Assembly (NCBI GenBank): GCA_018823285.1
Contig: JAHJIQ010000065.1
Coordinates: 25,787-89,786, forward strand
From: Pseudomonadota bacterium
Lineage (GTDB): Bacteria; Desulfobacterota; Desulfobulbia; Desulfobulbales; JAGXFP01
Reading direction: 5' to 3'
Length of the DNA stretch: 64,000 nucleotides
Position 1 is the first letter of the stretch. Every line of letters starts with the position of its first letter. Under the pieces are notes generated by a model. It was given only the letters and a program-made list of their open reading frames with translations, was not told where the DNA came from and did no database searches. The position numbers and the translations under genes were made by a program. Below are positions 46,199 to 55,272 of this stretch, piece by piece.

Positions 46199-46885
46199 AT
46201 GGTCAATCATATTATCGAACTCAGTAGAGTCAGCAAAACGTACAATCTCGGCGAAACAAACGAGGTGAATGCCCTGACTGACATCAATCTGCAGATCCCT
46301 GAAAACAGCATGGTCTGTCTGAAAGGGGCCAGCGGCTCAGGGAAATCAACCCTGCTGGCGATCATCGGCTGCCTGTTCCCCCCCACCAGCGGCAGGGCGA
46401 CGATCGCAGGAAAACTGCTCTCCAGGCTGCCGGACCGATTCATGACCATTCACCGGCGCAACTCCATCGGTTTTATTTTTCAGCAGTTTAATATCCTGCC
46501 CGACCTGACCGTGCGGGACAATATAACCCTCCCTCTGATTCCACTCGGCGTCGAGCCCTCTGAGCGCAACCGCAGGGCCTCCCGGTTAATGGAAAAATTC
46601 AACATCTCCCACCGGCAGGCGTTCCCGGCAAGACAGATTTCCGGCGGTGAGCTGCAAAGGGTCGCGATCGCCAGAGCCCTGATCAACGAGCAGCCGATTA
46701 TTCTGGCCGATGAACCGACCGCCCATCTGGATACGAAGCTGAGCAAGGAATTCCTGGGGATCATGAACGATCTGAAGGCAGGCGGCAAGACCATTATCAT
46801 TGCCTCCCATGACCCATTGGTCACCGAGAATCCATTGCTGGATCGCATCATCGACATCAAGGACGGAAGGATCGATGTTCCTTAA
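46199..46885 (+). CDS. ABC transporter ATPase
   Basis: 228-aa LolD-like ATPase with Walker A 'GASGSGKST', signature 'ISGGELQRVAIARA', Walker B 'IILADEPTAHLD' and switch His in 'IIIASHDP'. It lies 31 bp after the permease at 44983 and is its likely partner. The longer reading from 46085 overlaps the permease out of frame and is rejected. The stop overlaps the next start by 11 bp. Confidence 0.92.
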   Translation: MVNHIIELSRVSKTYNLGETNEVNALTDINLQIPENSMVCLKGASGSGKSTLLAIIGCLFPPTSGRATIAGKLLSRLPDRFMTIHRRNSIGFIFQQFNILPDLTVRDNITLPLIPLGVEPSERNRRASRLMEKFNISHRQAFPARQISGGELQRVAIARALINEQPIILADEPTAHLDTKLSKEFLGIMNDLKAGGKTIIIASHDPLVTENPLLDRIIDIKDGRIDVP

Positions 46886-47906
46886 CGCCTGGAGCTTAAG
46901 CCTGACCCTGTGCAGCATCATTGTTATCTTCCTGATGACCATTGCCGCCCGGACAGCCTTCCGGGTCATCCGGTACTGGAACCCCGGCAGTGACAGTAAT
47001 CTGCAGATCAGACTCGAGAGCGAAACCTGGCTCGCCTCGACCCTGGTCGAGTACGCGCTGGCGGTCCAGGCCTTCAGCCTGCTGCTTTTTCTGCTGGCGG
47101 CCGACAACTACAGCAAGGTCATCGCCGGGGCGATGTGCGCGACCGGCACTCTCCTCGCCAACGGCTATGGCATGCCCGCCCTCCTTTTCAAGATCAGCGG
47201 TTTTTTCCTCTACGCCTTCTGGATCCTGACCCACCAGCTTGACATCAGGTCGGAATCCTACCCTCTGGTCAGATTCAAATTCAGCTACCTGCTTTTCCTG
47301 CTGCCGGTGGTGATCATCGACCAGGCGCTGCAGACCGCCTATATCGCGAACCTCGACCCGGATATCATCACTTCCTGCTGTGCGGTGGTCTTTAGCGATG
47401 CGGCAGGGGAGGGCAGGAACCTGATCGGCGCTCTGTCCGCGCCTGTGCTGCCCGTGTTCTACACTCTGGCCGCCTTTCTTTTCATCCTCGGACTCCTGCT
47501 GGGAAAGGTGCTGCCGGTGAAAACCGGGGAGCGAACAGCCGGCTTTCTGCTGTTGCTTTACACAGCCGGCTGGGCCATTTTTTTCCTGGTTTCTCTGCTG
47601 GCCATTACCAGTGTCCTCTCTTCATATATTTACGCCATGCCTTCCCATCGATGCCCCTTTGACATCATCAAGCCTGAATACAATTACATCGGCGTCCTGA
47701 TCTATACCGCGCTCCTGGCCGGTACATTCGCAGGAGTTTCCCCGGCGTTCGCGAAGTTTGTAACCAGAAACACCGGTCTGGGTGACGCTGCTGTAAAGTA
47801 CGGCAGAACGGCGGTGATTCTCTCAACTCTCTTCCTGGCCATCTTCATCTGTGCCTCCTCCTATCACTATCTGAAATACATGATTACCGGCGGTGAGTCC
47901 CTCTGA
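46875..47906 (+). CDS. polytopic membrane protein of NosL/ABC operon
   Basis: 343-aa integral membrane protein with about eight hydrophobic segments (for example 'LCSIIVIFLMTIAA', 'AFSLLLFLLAADNY', 'LLFLLPVVIIDQAL') and a short Cys/His-bearing loop ('SHRCPFDII'). No known domain is recognised. AAGGA lies just before ATG 46875. As the last gene of the ABC/NosL operon it may be a metal or electron carrier in the membrane, which is a guess. Confidence 0.75.
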   Translation: MFLNAWSLSLTLCSIIVIFLMTIAARTAFRVIRYWNPGSDSNLQIRLESETWLASTLVEYALAVQAFSLLLFLLAADNYSKVIAGAMCATGTLLANGYGMPALLFKISGFFLYAFWILTHQLDIRSESYPLVRFKFSYLLFLLPVVIIDQALQTAYIANLDPDIITSCCAVVFSDAAGEGRNLIGALSAPVLPVFYTLAAFLFILGLLLGKVLPVKTGERTAGFLLLLYTAGWAIFFLVSLLAITSVLSSYIYAMPSHRCPFDIIKPEYNYIGVLIYTALLAGTFAGVSPAFAKFVTRNTGLGDAAVKYGRTAVILSTLFLAIFICASSYHYLKYMITGGESL

Positions 47907-48074
47907 TCCGCATCCGGCAGGTTGGTATTTACTTTATCCCTTGGCCTGTTAGAATTGTCTTCGACCTGCCGTAACAATACTCCGGCAGGTTCCGGCCGAT
48001 GGTTGAGAGCAGTAGGCAGTTAAACCCGGGCGTGCGGTCCTGATATACTTCACCCGGGGGAAGGGGAGAGACAG

Positions 48075-50147
48075 TTGGGCAGAAAATCACGGCACAGGAA
48101 AGATGCGAAACAGGTAAGGCCAGTTACCAGAGAAGGGCTAAATCCGCAAAACAGCAGGGAACCTCTGTCCGTCAGCCAGGAGGTTCCCCGACAGGACTTT
48201 CTGCAGAGATGGTACGGAAAAAGAAACCTGCAGGTCGCTCTGTTCCTGGCCCTGCTGACGGCGACCATCTATGGCCATGCTCTGCACAGCCCGTTCCTGT
48301 TCGATGATGTTCCGAATATAAGCCGCAACAGCTATTTTCAGCTGGACGGATTCAGTCTGGAAAAAATCAGAGAGGCCCTGGTAAAAAGCCCGAACTCGAC
48401 CAGACCGGTCTCAAATTTCTCCTTCATCCTGAATATCTTTCTGAATGGTCATGATGCCGCCTCTTTTCGCCTGATCAATTTTTTAATCCACGCTGTCAAC
48501 GGGTTCCTTTTGTACAGATTTCTTATTCTGACCCTTGGCTTGCCTGCCAATAAACAGGTTAACCCGGCTGCGCCGGAAATTGCCTTCTGGGCCACGGTGC
48601 TCTGGTTTGTCCACCCGCTGCATGTGCAATCAGTCACCTATATCGTCCAGAGGATGAACAGTCTGGCCGCTCTCTTCTACCTGTTGACCTTCCTTTGCTA
48701 TATCAAGGCCCGTTTCACAGAAAGCGAAAACAGGAGATGGGTCCTTGCCGCACTTGCCATGATCTCATTTCTGCTGGCCCTGGGTTCGAAGGAAATCGCA
48801 GTGACCGCACCGGTCTTCATTTTTCTCTATGAATGGTTCTTTTTCCAGGACCTCAGCCTTCAGTGGCTGCAAAAAAACCTCAAGGCAATGATCGCCGTCG
48901 TCATGATCATTGTCGTCACAACTTTCGCCTACCTCGGTTTAAATCCCCTCGATACAATCCTTGCCTCCTACGCAAATCGCAACTTTACCCTCTGGCAAAG
49001 AGTGCTGACCGAACCCCGGGTGATTCTCCATTATCTCGATCTCCTAATCCTGCCGCATCCCGACAGGCTTTCTCTGCTGCACGAGTTTCCACTTTCCCTT
49101 TCCCTGACCGAACCGATGTCGACAGTCCCGGCGTTGCTGTTCCTTAACGGACTGTTGCTCACGGCTATTATCCTGGCAAAAAGATTCCGGTTGTATGCCT
49201 TCTGTCTGCTGTGGTTTTTCGGCAATCTTGTGCTGGAGTCATCCTTTATCGGCCTGGAGATTTTTTTTGAGCACAGGACCTATCTGCCGTCAATGCTGTT
49301 CATGCTGTTGATGGTTCTGCTGTTACGGGAATTCATCATGCAAAAATGGGTGTACAGAGCAATCCTGCCCCTCCTGTTCGTGTTGTTTTCATTCTGGACC
49401 TGGCAGCGGAATATGGTCTGGAGCAACGATGTCTCTTTATGGCAGGACTGCCTGCAAAAGCACCCTTTCGAGGTCAGGATTTACAACGCTCTTGGCCAGG
49501 CCCTGCAGGAAAGAGGGGATACCGCGCAGGCCATGAAACATTTCCAGGCGGCTTTGGCCATTGATTCCCGAAACGGGGAAGCCCTGAACAATCTCGGTAT
49601 CGCCCTCTCCAGGCTGGGGGATTCTGCTTCTGCGATTGAGTACTTCAAACGGGCGATTGCGGCACACCCTGACGATGCCAACGGTCATTACAATCTGGCC
49701 GTATCATTCGGAGAACTCGGCTACTTTGCCGATGCGATCAAACATTACAACCTGGCCTTGAAGATCAATCGGGAGCACCTGGACCCTGACTTGAACAACA
49801 ATTTAGGGATCATGCTGGCAAAGATCGGCAAAAATGCGGAAGCCGTCGACCATTTCAAAAAGTCACTGCAGATCCGACCCGCCCATCCCGAAGCGCATAA
49901 TAATCTGGGCGTGATCTTTGCGAGAAACGGGAACTACGAAAAAGCAGTAGAGCATTTCCAGGCAGCCCTTGCCCTGAACAAAGAAGATCCCACTCTCCAT
50001 AACCGTTTGGGGTTGGCCCTGATGTTTCTGGGAAAAAATGTTTCCGCCCGTGAACATTTCAACCTGGCGCTGGCCAAAGATCCCGGCTTTTCCCTGGCCC
50101 GCCGAAATTTGCAGAAACTGGAGGGGAAAACCTATTCTTCTAAATGA
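48075..50147 (+). CDS. TMTC-like multi-pass membrane protein with TPR repeats
   Basis: 690-aa protein: a membrane half of about 10 helices (about 50-440) resembling O-mannosyltransferase-like TMTC proteins, with 'FWATVLWFVHPLHVQSVTYI' as a typical segment and an Asp/Glu-rich early loop ('FLFDDVPNI'), then six or so tetratricopeptide repeats (about 455-680; 'NNLGIALSRLGDSASAIEYF', 'NNLGVIFARNGNYEKAVEHF'). A role in glycosylation of exported proteins is suggested by the family but unproven. The start is TTG 48075 with GGGGAGAG upstream; there is no earlier ATG in frame. Confidence 0.82.
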   Translation: MGRKSRHRKDAKQVRPVTREGLNPQNSREPLSVSQEVPRQDFLQRWYGKRNLQVALFLALLTATIYGHALHSPFLFDDVPNISRNSYFQLDGFSLEKIREALVKSPNSTRPVSNFSFILNIFLNGHDAASFRLINFLIHAVNGFLLYRFLILTLGLPANKQVNPAAPEIAFWATVLWFVHPLHVQSVTYIVQRMNSLAALFYLLTFLCYIKARFTESENRRWVLAALAMISFLLALGSKEIAVTAPVFIFLYEWFFFQDLSLQWLQKNLKAMIAVVMIIVVTTFAYLGLNPLDTILASYANRNFTLWQRVLTEPRVILHYLDLLILPHPDRLSLLHEFPLSLSLTEPMSTVPALLFLNGLLLTAIILAKRFRLYAFCLLWFFGNLVLESSFIGLEIFFEHRTYLPSMLFMLLMVLLLREFIMQKWVYRAILPLLFVLFSFWTWQRNMVWSNDVSLWQDCLQKHPFEVRIYNALGQALQERGDTAQAMKHFQAALAIDSRNGEALNNLGIALSRLGDSASAIEYFKRAIAAHPDDANGHYNLAVSFGELGYFADAIKHYNLALKINREHLDPDLNNNLGIMLAKIGKNAEAVDHFKKSLQIRPAHPEAHNNLGVIFARNGNYEKAVEHFQAALALNKEDPTLHNRLGLALMFLGKNVSAREHFNLALAKDPGFSLARRNLQKLEGKTYSSK

Positions 50148-50272
50148 AGAGAGTGAGAAGCATTTGTCTTTCAAGTTTACATAACTCATAAAATCTGCAA
50201 GAATCGAATCAGAATCACGACAGCAAACGAAAAACTTAAAGATAACGCCAAACATATTATTAAGGAGACGGT

Positions 50273-51163
50273 ATGGATATTTTCTGTGAGAAGTGCCGGA
50301 AGGTTATCGGCCATGTCGCCGACGAGAAGGTGCCGGTCGGCAAGAAGGCCAGTGTTTCCTGCCCGGGTTGTGGTGAAAAAATTTTTTTCAGCCGGGAAGA
50401 GCGCCCATCCAATCCTGATTTCGATGACACTATTCTCGCCCCTCCCGACCCCAAACCATCACAATTCAGAAATCCCGGCTTCACCCCGGCGTCTTCCGCA
50501 AAGAGTGTTTCGCCAGATACCGGCTATGATTTCGCGATCATGGACATCATCCGTGAAGCGTGGCAGAAAACCAGCGGTGCCAAAGGGCCTCTCTGGGGTG
50601 CCGGCATCCTGGTTTTTCTGATTGTCATGGGGTTTTCAATTCTCATGGGCGTCCTGCTGGGCCTGGTCGGCGCCCGCTCAGAAAGTATCGCCATTTCCGG
50701 AGCCCTGCAGCTTGCCCTGACGGTTGCCATGTATCCGTTTCTGGCCGGAATCATGATGATCGGAATCCGCCGGGCAGTCGATCTGCCGATCAGCTATAAA
50801 ATGGCATTCGGCTATTTCGGTTTCGTGGTGCCGATTGTGATTGCCGCTTTCCTGGTCTCGATCATGACCACTCTCGGCTTTATTCTGCTCATTCTCCCGG
50901 GAATTTATTTGAGCCTTGCTTACATGCTGGTCATTCCGCTGATCGTCGACAAGAAAATGAGTGCGTGGCAGGCCATGGAGGCATCCCGCAAGGCGATCCA
51001 CAAGCACTGGTTCAAGGTTTTCGGGCTGTATTTCGTCATGGGCTTTATTTATCTCCTCAGCCTGATTCCGCTCGGGCTCGGCATCATCTGGACCATGCCG
51101 ATGTTTGTCGTGATGAGCGGGATTCTTTACCGGGAGATTTTCGGGGTCAGCGAAATGGCTTGA
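50273..51163 (+). CDS. zinc-ribbon plus polytopic membrane protein
   Basis: 296-aa protein with an N-terminal zinc ribbon ('CEKCRKVIG' and 'CPGCGEKIFF', MJ0042-like), a flexible Pro/Ser linker (about 45-85) and about six membrane helices from residue 105 on. The C-terminal part ('LLILPGIYLSLAYMLVIPLI', 'ASRKAIHKHWFKVFGL') resembles the glycerophosphoryl-diester-phosphodiesterase membrane domain or DUF975-type proteins. Function unknown. AAGGAG lies 8 nt before the ATG. Confidence 0.78.
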   Translation: MDIFCEKCRKVIGHVADEKVPVGKKASVSCPGCGEKIFFSREERPSNPDFDDTILAPPDPKPSQFRNPGFTPASSAKSVSPDTGYDFAIMDIIREAWQKTSGAKGPLWGAGILVFLIVMGFSILMGVLLGLVGARSESIAISGALQLALTVAMYPFLAGIMMIGIRRAVDLPISYKMAFGYFGFVVPIVIAAFLVSIMTTLGFILLILPGIYLSLAYMLVIPLIVDKKMSAWQAMEASRKAIHKHWFKVFGLYFVMGFIYLLSLIPLGLGIIWTMPMFVVMSGILYREIFGVSEMA

Positions 51164-51506
51164 ACCATATCTGTCCCCGGTGGTCATTAGTCGCAAGCAA
51201 TAATATGATTCCCCCTCATCTTCAGCAGACCTGTGGTACGGCAATATCACCGAAATGGTGGCGCAATCAATCCGGGCCAGCCTTCGGCAAGACTCAGGAT
51301 GATTTGAGAACAAGCTCCGGATGATTAGGAATCAGGGGTTGGATGAGTCGGTGTAATAGTTATTCCGTTCATCCTGAGCCTGTCGAAGGATAACAGTGAG
51401 CTTGCCAAACCGGCGAAGGTGCCAATGACCGAAAGACGATGGGAATCGGCATAAAAAAAGCCCGGGTCAGTCCCGGGCTTTTTTTTGTGCTTTCAAGGGC
51501 TAGAGG
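51164..51506. other. intergenic region with inverted REP-like pair and terminator
   Basis: 343 bp without a gene. It contains an inverted pair related to 'CCTTCGACAGGCTCAGGATG': CCTTCGGCAAGACTCAGGATGA-like at 51281-51302 and its reverse complement at 51369-51389. This motif is widespread in environmental bacteria. A terminator follows at 51452. Confidence 0.65.
51452..51487. terminator. bidirectional Rho-independent terminator
   Basis: AAAAAAAGCCCGGG-tcagt-CCCGGGCTTTTTTTT. It lies between the convergent zinc-ribbon membrane protein and octaheme cytochrome genes. Confidence 0.93.
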
Positions 51507-53009
51507 TCATTCGAGCCCCAGTTTTTCCTTGACTGCTTTCCGTATTTTCAGTTTTTCATACCAGTCGGCCAGCCGGGCGCCGTCAACCGCGACCTTGTAG
51601 GAACCCTCCCAGTGCTGCCAGTCCTGGCCCTGCATGAAACCGCCCATCCGCCAGATTCTCCCTTCATGGTGCCAGGTCTCATGCCAGAGATTGTCGACCG
51701 CGCTCTGGCCGTTGAATTTAATTCCCTCGTCGAGCTTCTCCTTCTTGATCGGGTCGTAAAATTTGACCTTGATCGCGAGGGATACGGCATTGTAGACATC
51801 GATCACCGCATCGGCTTTTTTCAGATCACCCTCGGCCCAGCTCCGGACATGGCAGTTCGAGCAGATATAGAGCATGTCCTCCCGCTTTTCATACGGGGTG
51901 CGGAGGGCATCACCACCGAAGGCGTCGAGCCTGGTTTCCCCCTTTTCCCACCATTTACCCGGACCGACATAGGCGGCATACACTTCCGGTGAGAATTTTT
52001 CCGCTTCGGCAAAAGGATTGGGGCCACCGGTGGGGACCGATTTCAGCGACCCGGCGGGCAGGTTATGGATCGTCTCATACCGTTTGGCAATCGCGGGGTC
52101 GATCGGATATTCCTCCCTGCCGGCCTGGTATTTCTGATCGGTCGGCCAGGAGAATACCGGCTCAAGTTCCCATTTCAGGCGGGCGCTCACGTTATGGGTC
52201 GATTCGATAATCCCTCCGAAACCGCTCATGTGGCAGACCGCACAGGTCGGGGCCTCCGCATCTTCCGGGCCCCATTGGCCGGGAGGGGCGGACCAGTTGT
52301 AACTCTCACCATTGGCTGCCACCAGATTGCCGTGCTTGCTTTCCTCGTAGATCTCACGCTGGGGATGGTCCGGCCCGAGATGACAGTTGCCGCAGGTTTC
52401 CGGCTTTCTTGCCTGCGCAATGCTGAAGACATGCCTGGTGTGACAGGCGGCACAACTGCCGACACTGCCGTCGGGATTGAAGCGTCCGATGCCCATGTTC
52501 GGCCAGTTGATGAGTGTGCCGTCCTTGCCGACCTGGATCACGGTGCCATGACAGTCAAGGCAGCCCGCCTCCGCGCTTTCCCGCGAGTGGTTGGCCTTGT
52601 AGTTTCCCGTCTTGCCATAGGTCACGCCATCTCTAATATCGGCTTCTCCCTGTATCGCATAGGAGGAGAGGGAAAAAAGCCCCGCCTCGTCGTGCAGGCT
52701 CTCTTTAAATTCCCGGGCCTGCTTTGGATGGCATCCCGCACAGTATTTCGGGGTGACCAGGGGTGTCACCCTGACCCCCTGATGCTCAAATCCGGCCGGG
52801 TCGTCATCCATGGCCCGGTGGCAGTCATAGCACTTCACCCCGACCCGGTTGTGTTTGCTGTCCTGCCACTGGCTGACGATTGCAGGTGTTTCCGTGACAT
52901 GACAGCCGACGCATGAATCGGTCGAAACGCCGCCGTTGGCAAAAGCTGCAAAAGGCGTGAAAGCAAGCCAGGTCAGAGTTATTGCCGGGGCAACAAATCT
53001 CGTCTTCAT
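51507..53009 (-). CDS. octaheme c-type cytochrome, hydroxylamine-oxidoreductase family
   Basis: 500-aa periplasmic cytochrome with a signal peptide (ending 'FAAFA') and eight CxxCH motifs: CVGCH, CYDCH, CAGCH, CLDCH, CAACH, CGNCH, CAVCH and CSNCH. Count, spacing and the C-terminal 'LWHETWHHEGRIWRMGG' fit the HAO-like octaheme family. In anaerobes the members without the crosslinking Tyr act reductively on hydroxylamine or nitrite; I could not place a crosslinking Tyr with confidence. No partner quinol dehydrogenase or HaoB lies next to it. ATG 53009 has GGAGGTG upstream; reading from 53087 would add 26 residues ahead of the signal peptide. Confidence 0.9.
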   Translation of the reverse strand: MKTRFVAPAITLTWLAFTPFAAFANGGVSTDSCVGCHVTETPAIVSQWQDSKHNRVGVKCYDCHRAMDDDPAGFEHQGVRVTPLVTPKYCAGCHPKQAREFKESLHDEAGLFSLSSYAIQGEADIRDGVTYGKTGNYKANHSRESAEAGCLDCHGTVIQVGKDGTLINWPNMGIGRFNPDGSVGSCAACHTRHVFSIAQARKPETCGNCHLGPDHPQREIYEESKHGNLVAANGESYNWSAPPGQWGPEDAEAPTCAVCHMSGFGGIIESTHNVSARLKWELEPVFSWPTDQKYQAGREEYPIDPAIAKRYETIHNLPAGSLKSVPTGGPNPFAEAEKFSPEVYAAYVGPGKWWEKGETRLDAFGGDALRTPYEKREDMLYICSNCHVRSWAEGDLKKADAVIDVYNAVSLAIKVKFYDPIKKEKLDEGIKFNGQSAVDNLWHETWHHEGRIWRMGGFMQGQDWQHWEGSYKVAVDGARLADWYEKLKIRKAVKEKLGLE

Positions 53010-53143
53010 TTGGAACACCTCCAATTCATTATCGATTTTTTCAGAAGGGGGACATCGGGAATAATCCAGCTTGTTTACATTCATCACTCCACCCGGTCAC
53101 AATAACGTGGGGCGATCTTACGGCAATTCAGTTAATCTTTACC

Positions 53144-53173
53144 ATAAGGATATCAGAAATAGGATATCCTTAT
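53144..53173. promoter_or_regulatory. perfect 11-bp inverted repeat upstream of octaheme cytochrome gene and uvrC
   Basis: ATAAGGATATC-agaaatag-GATATCCTTAT. It lies in the 212-bp divergent gap, 135 bp upstream of the cytochrome start and 49 bp upstream of uvrC. It is a candidate operator; it could also work as a weak hairpin. Confidence 0.5.
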
Positions 53174-53221
53174 CAAAAAAAGCAGTTTACATTCCTCGTC
53201 AAAACATGAAAACTTGAAGCC

Positions 53222-55042
53222 ATGCCTTCACCATCGGTTCTCACAGATTCCTTCCTTGCCTCGGTCCCCCATTTTCCCGGAGTTTATATGATGTACGGGA
53301 AGAGTGATGTGGTGTTGTATGTCGGAAAGGCAAGGGATCTCAGGAAACGTCTTTCCTCCTATAAACGCGCCGACGGATCTGCGCATTCGAAAACAATCGC
53401 TTTGCTGGCTCACACCCGGAAGATCGAAACGATCGTGACCGGAACCGAAAAAGAAGCGCTGATCCTTGAAGCGTCGTTAATCAAAAAGCATCGTCCCCGT
53501 TACAATGTCATTCTTCGCGATGACAAGAATTACCCCTATATCAAAGTGACCTTGCACGAAAGATGGCCGCGGGTCGTGGTCACCAGAAGGAGGGCAAAAG
53601 ACGGGAGCCGGTACTTCGGCCCTTATTCATCGGCTTCGGCGATGAATGAAACATTGCGCCTGGTGAAGAAAGTCTTTCCCCTGCGGAACTGCAAAGGCAC
53701 CGAACTGACCGCCCGCCAGAGGCCGTGCCTGAATTATCAGATCGGCAGATGTCTTGCCCCGTGCAGCGGCCTTGCAGACCGTGATGAGTATCTGAATAAC
53801 GTTGAACGGGTCATCACAACCCTTTCCGGCCATCGCAAGGAGCTCGGCCGCTGGCTTGAAGAAGAGATGAAAAACGCTTCGGGCAGACAGGATTTCGAAA
53901 AGGCCGCCCTCTATCGCGATCGCCTCCAGGCCCTTGCCAAGACCTTGGAAAAGCAGGTCGTTTCCGCGGCCCATTTCAAAGACCAGGACATTATTGCGCT
54001 GGCCCGGCAAGGCCCATCGGTCGCAGTCTCTTTTCTCTTTATCCGGGAGGGGGCGATCAACGGCCACCTCTCCTATTTTATCGCCGAACCGCTGGGTGAT
54101 GACGGGCAGATTCTCGCCGAAGCAATGGAACAGTTTTATGGTGATGACCGACTCATTCCGCCTGAGATCATCGTCTCCGACCGCATCGACGACCATGAAT
54201 TGCTCGAAGAGTGGCTTCTTGATCTGAAGGGAAGCCGGGTCGGTATCAAAGTTCCCCAGCGGGGAATTCTGGTCAACCTGGTAAACATGGCCCGGGGAAA
54301 CGCTTCCCAGGTCTTTGCCGACCGGGAAAAGCGGGAGCGGTCCAACGAGGCGCTTCTCAGATCGGTTGAAAAAAACCTGCAGATGAAGGTGGCGCCGCGT
54401 CAGATCGAATGTCTCGACATCTCAAATATCGGCGGCAAACAGGCGGTCGGGTCGCTGGTCTGTTTTACCAACGGCGAGCCGGACAAGAAAAACTACCGCC
54501 ATTATCGCATCGCAAATGACGACACTCCCGATGATTACCGGATGATCCGGGAAGTTCTGAACCGGCGTCTCGATAAAAAAAACGAACGATCCCTTCCTGA
54601 CCTCCTCATTATCGACGGCGGGAAAGGGCAGCTCAATGTCGCGCTTGACGTTCTGAAGGATCATGGCCTGATCGACCAGGTTGCGCTTGCCTCAATTGCC
54701 AAGGACAAAAATGACAAGGGGGAAAGGATCTTCACTCCGGGGCGAAAAAACCCGCTCGATCTGAAAGCGGGGAACCCGGTCCTGCTGTTCTTCATGAAAA
54801 TCCGCGATGAGTCACACCGTTTCGGGATCACGTTCCACCGGAAGCTGCGCAGCAAAGGTTCCATCCGTTCCCTGCTCGACGACATCCCTGGGGTCGGACC
54901 CTCCCGGAAAAAGACCCTGTTGAAGCATTTCGGCAGTCTGAAAAGAGTAAAAGAGGCAACCGTTGCAGAATTGACTGCGGTAGAAGGAGTCGGCCCCGAA
55001 CTGGCGCTGACGATTTTTAACAATCTGCACTCAACTTTCTGA
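53222..55042 (+). CDS. uvrC: UvrABC nuclease subunit C
   Basis: 606-aa subunit that makes both incisions around DNA lesions in nucleotide excision repair. Domains: GIY-YIG nuclease (about 12-95; 'GVYMMYGKSDVVLYVGKARD'), Cys-rich region ('CLNYQIGRCLAPCSG'), UvrB-interacting UVR motif ('RQDFEKAALYRDRLQAL'), RNase-H-like nuclease ('IECLDISNIGGKQAVGSLV', 'LLIIDGGKGQL') and C-terminal tandem helix-hairpin-helix ('DIPGVGPSRKKTLLKHFGSL'). The length is normal. The gene is alone. Confidence 0.96.
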   Translation: MPSPSVLTDSFLASVPHFPGVYMMYGKSDVVLYVGKARDLRKRLSSYKRADGSAHSKTIALLAHTRKIETIVTGTEKEALILEASLIKKHRPRYNVILRDDKNYPYIKVTLHERWPRVVVTRRRAKDGSRYFGPYSSASAMNETLRLVKKVFPLRNCKGTELTARQRPCLNYQIGRCLAPCSGLADRDEYLNNVERVITTLSGHRKELGRWLEEEMKNASGRQDFEKAALYRDRLQALAKTLEKQVVSAAHFKDQDIIALARQGPSVAVSFLFIREGAINGHLSYFIAEPLGDDGQILAEAMEQFYGDDRLIPPEIIVSDRIDDHELLEEWLLDLKGSRVGIKVPQRGILVNLVNMARGNASQVFADREKRERSNEALLRSVEKNLQMKVAPRQIECLDISNIGGKQAVGSLVCFTNGEPDKKNYRHYRIANDDTPDDYRMIREVLNRRLDKKNERSLPDLLIIDGGKGQLNVALDVLKDHGLIDQVALASIAKDKNDKGERIFTPGRKNPLDLKAGNPVLLFFMKIRDESHRFGITFHRKLRSKGSIRSLLDDIPGVGPSRKKTLLKHFGSLKRVKEATVAELTAVEGVGPELALTIFNNLHSTF

Positions 55043-55104
55043 GTCAGGTTCCTCTCCCGACAACCAATGGGGTTTGGCGATTTTTTCGTGCCTGTATTCC
55101 ACAA

Positions 55105-55136
55105 GAAGCCGGAAGTCAGGAGTCAGAAGCCAGGAG
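55105..55136 (+). repeat. short degenerate purine-rich repeat
   Basis: Units GAAGCCGGAAGTCAGGA and GTCAGAAGCCAGGAG lie side by side in the uvrC-nifU gap. Similar low-complexity sequence (aaaagttaaaagtgaagagtg) occurs after hemC. No function is implied. Confidence 0.4.
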
Positions 55137-55272
55137 AAAAGCTTTAGTATTGCTTTTTAAGTGCCGAAAAATTAAGATGACGAATCATTTTACAGGCCGG
55201 CGCCATTTTCAGAGGGCCGGCATCCATGAGTATCCATTTCCTTTTCAAGTTTTTTCAGGAGCTGCTAAAGCC

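Noticed and set aside
39908..47906. Complete nitrous oxide reductase (nos) operon
   Set aside because: NosL and ABC parts are present, but nosZ, nosD and nosR are not; the propeller-like protein lacks the CuA domain and the NosZ length.
52065..52916. 283-codon rightward frame
   Set aside because: Antisense to the octaheme cytochrome, no ribosome-binding site and no protein-like features.
55150..55272. Upstream extension of NifU
   Set aside because: Adds 41 residues that are not family sequence; ATG 55273 fits the family start.
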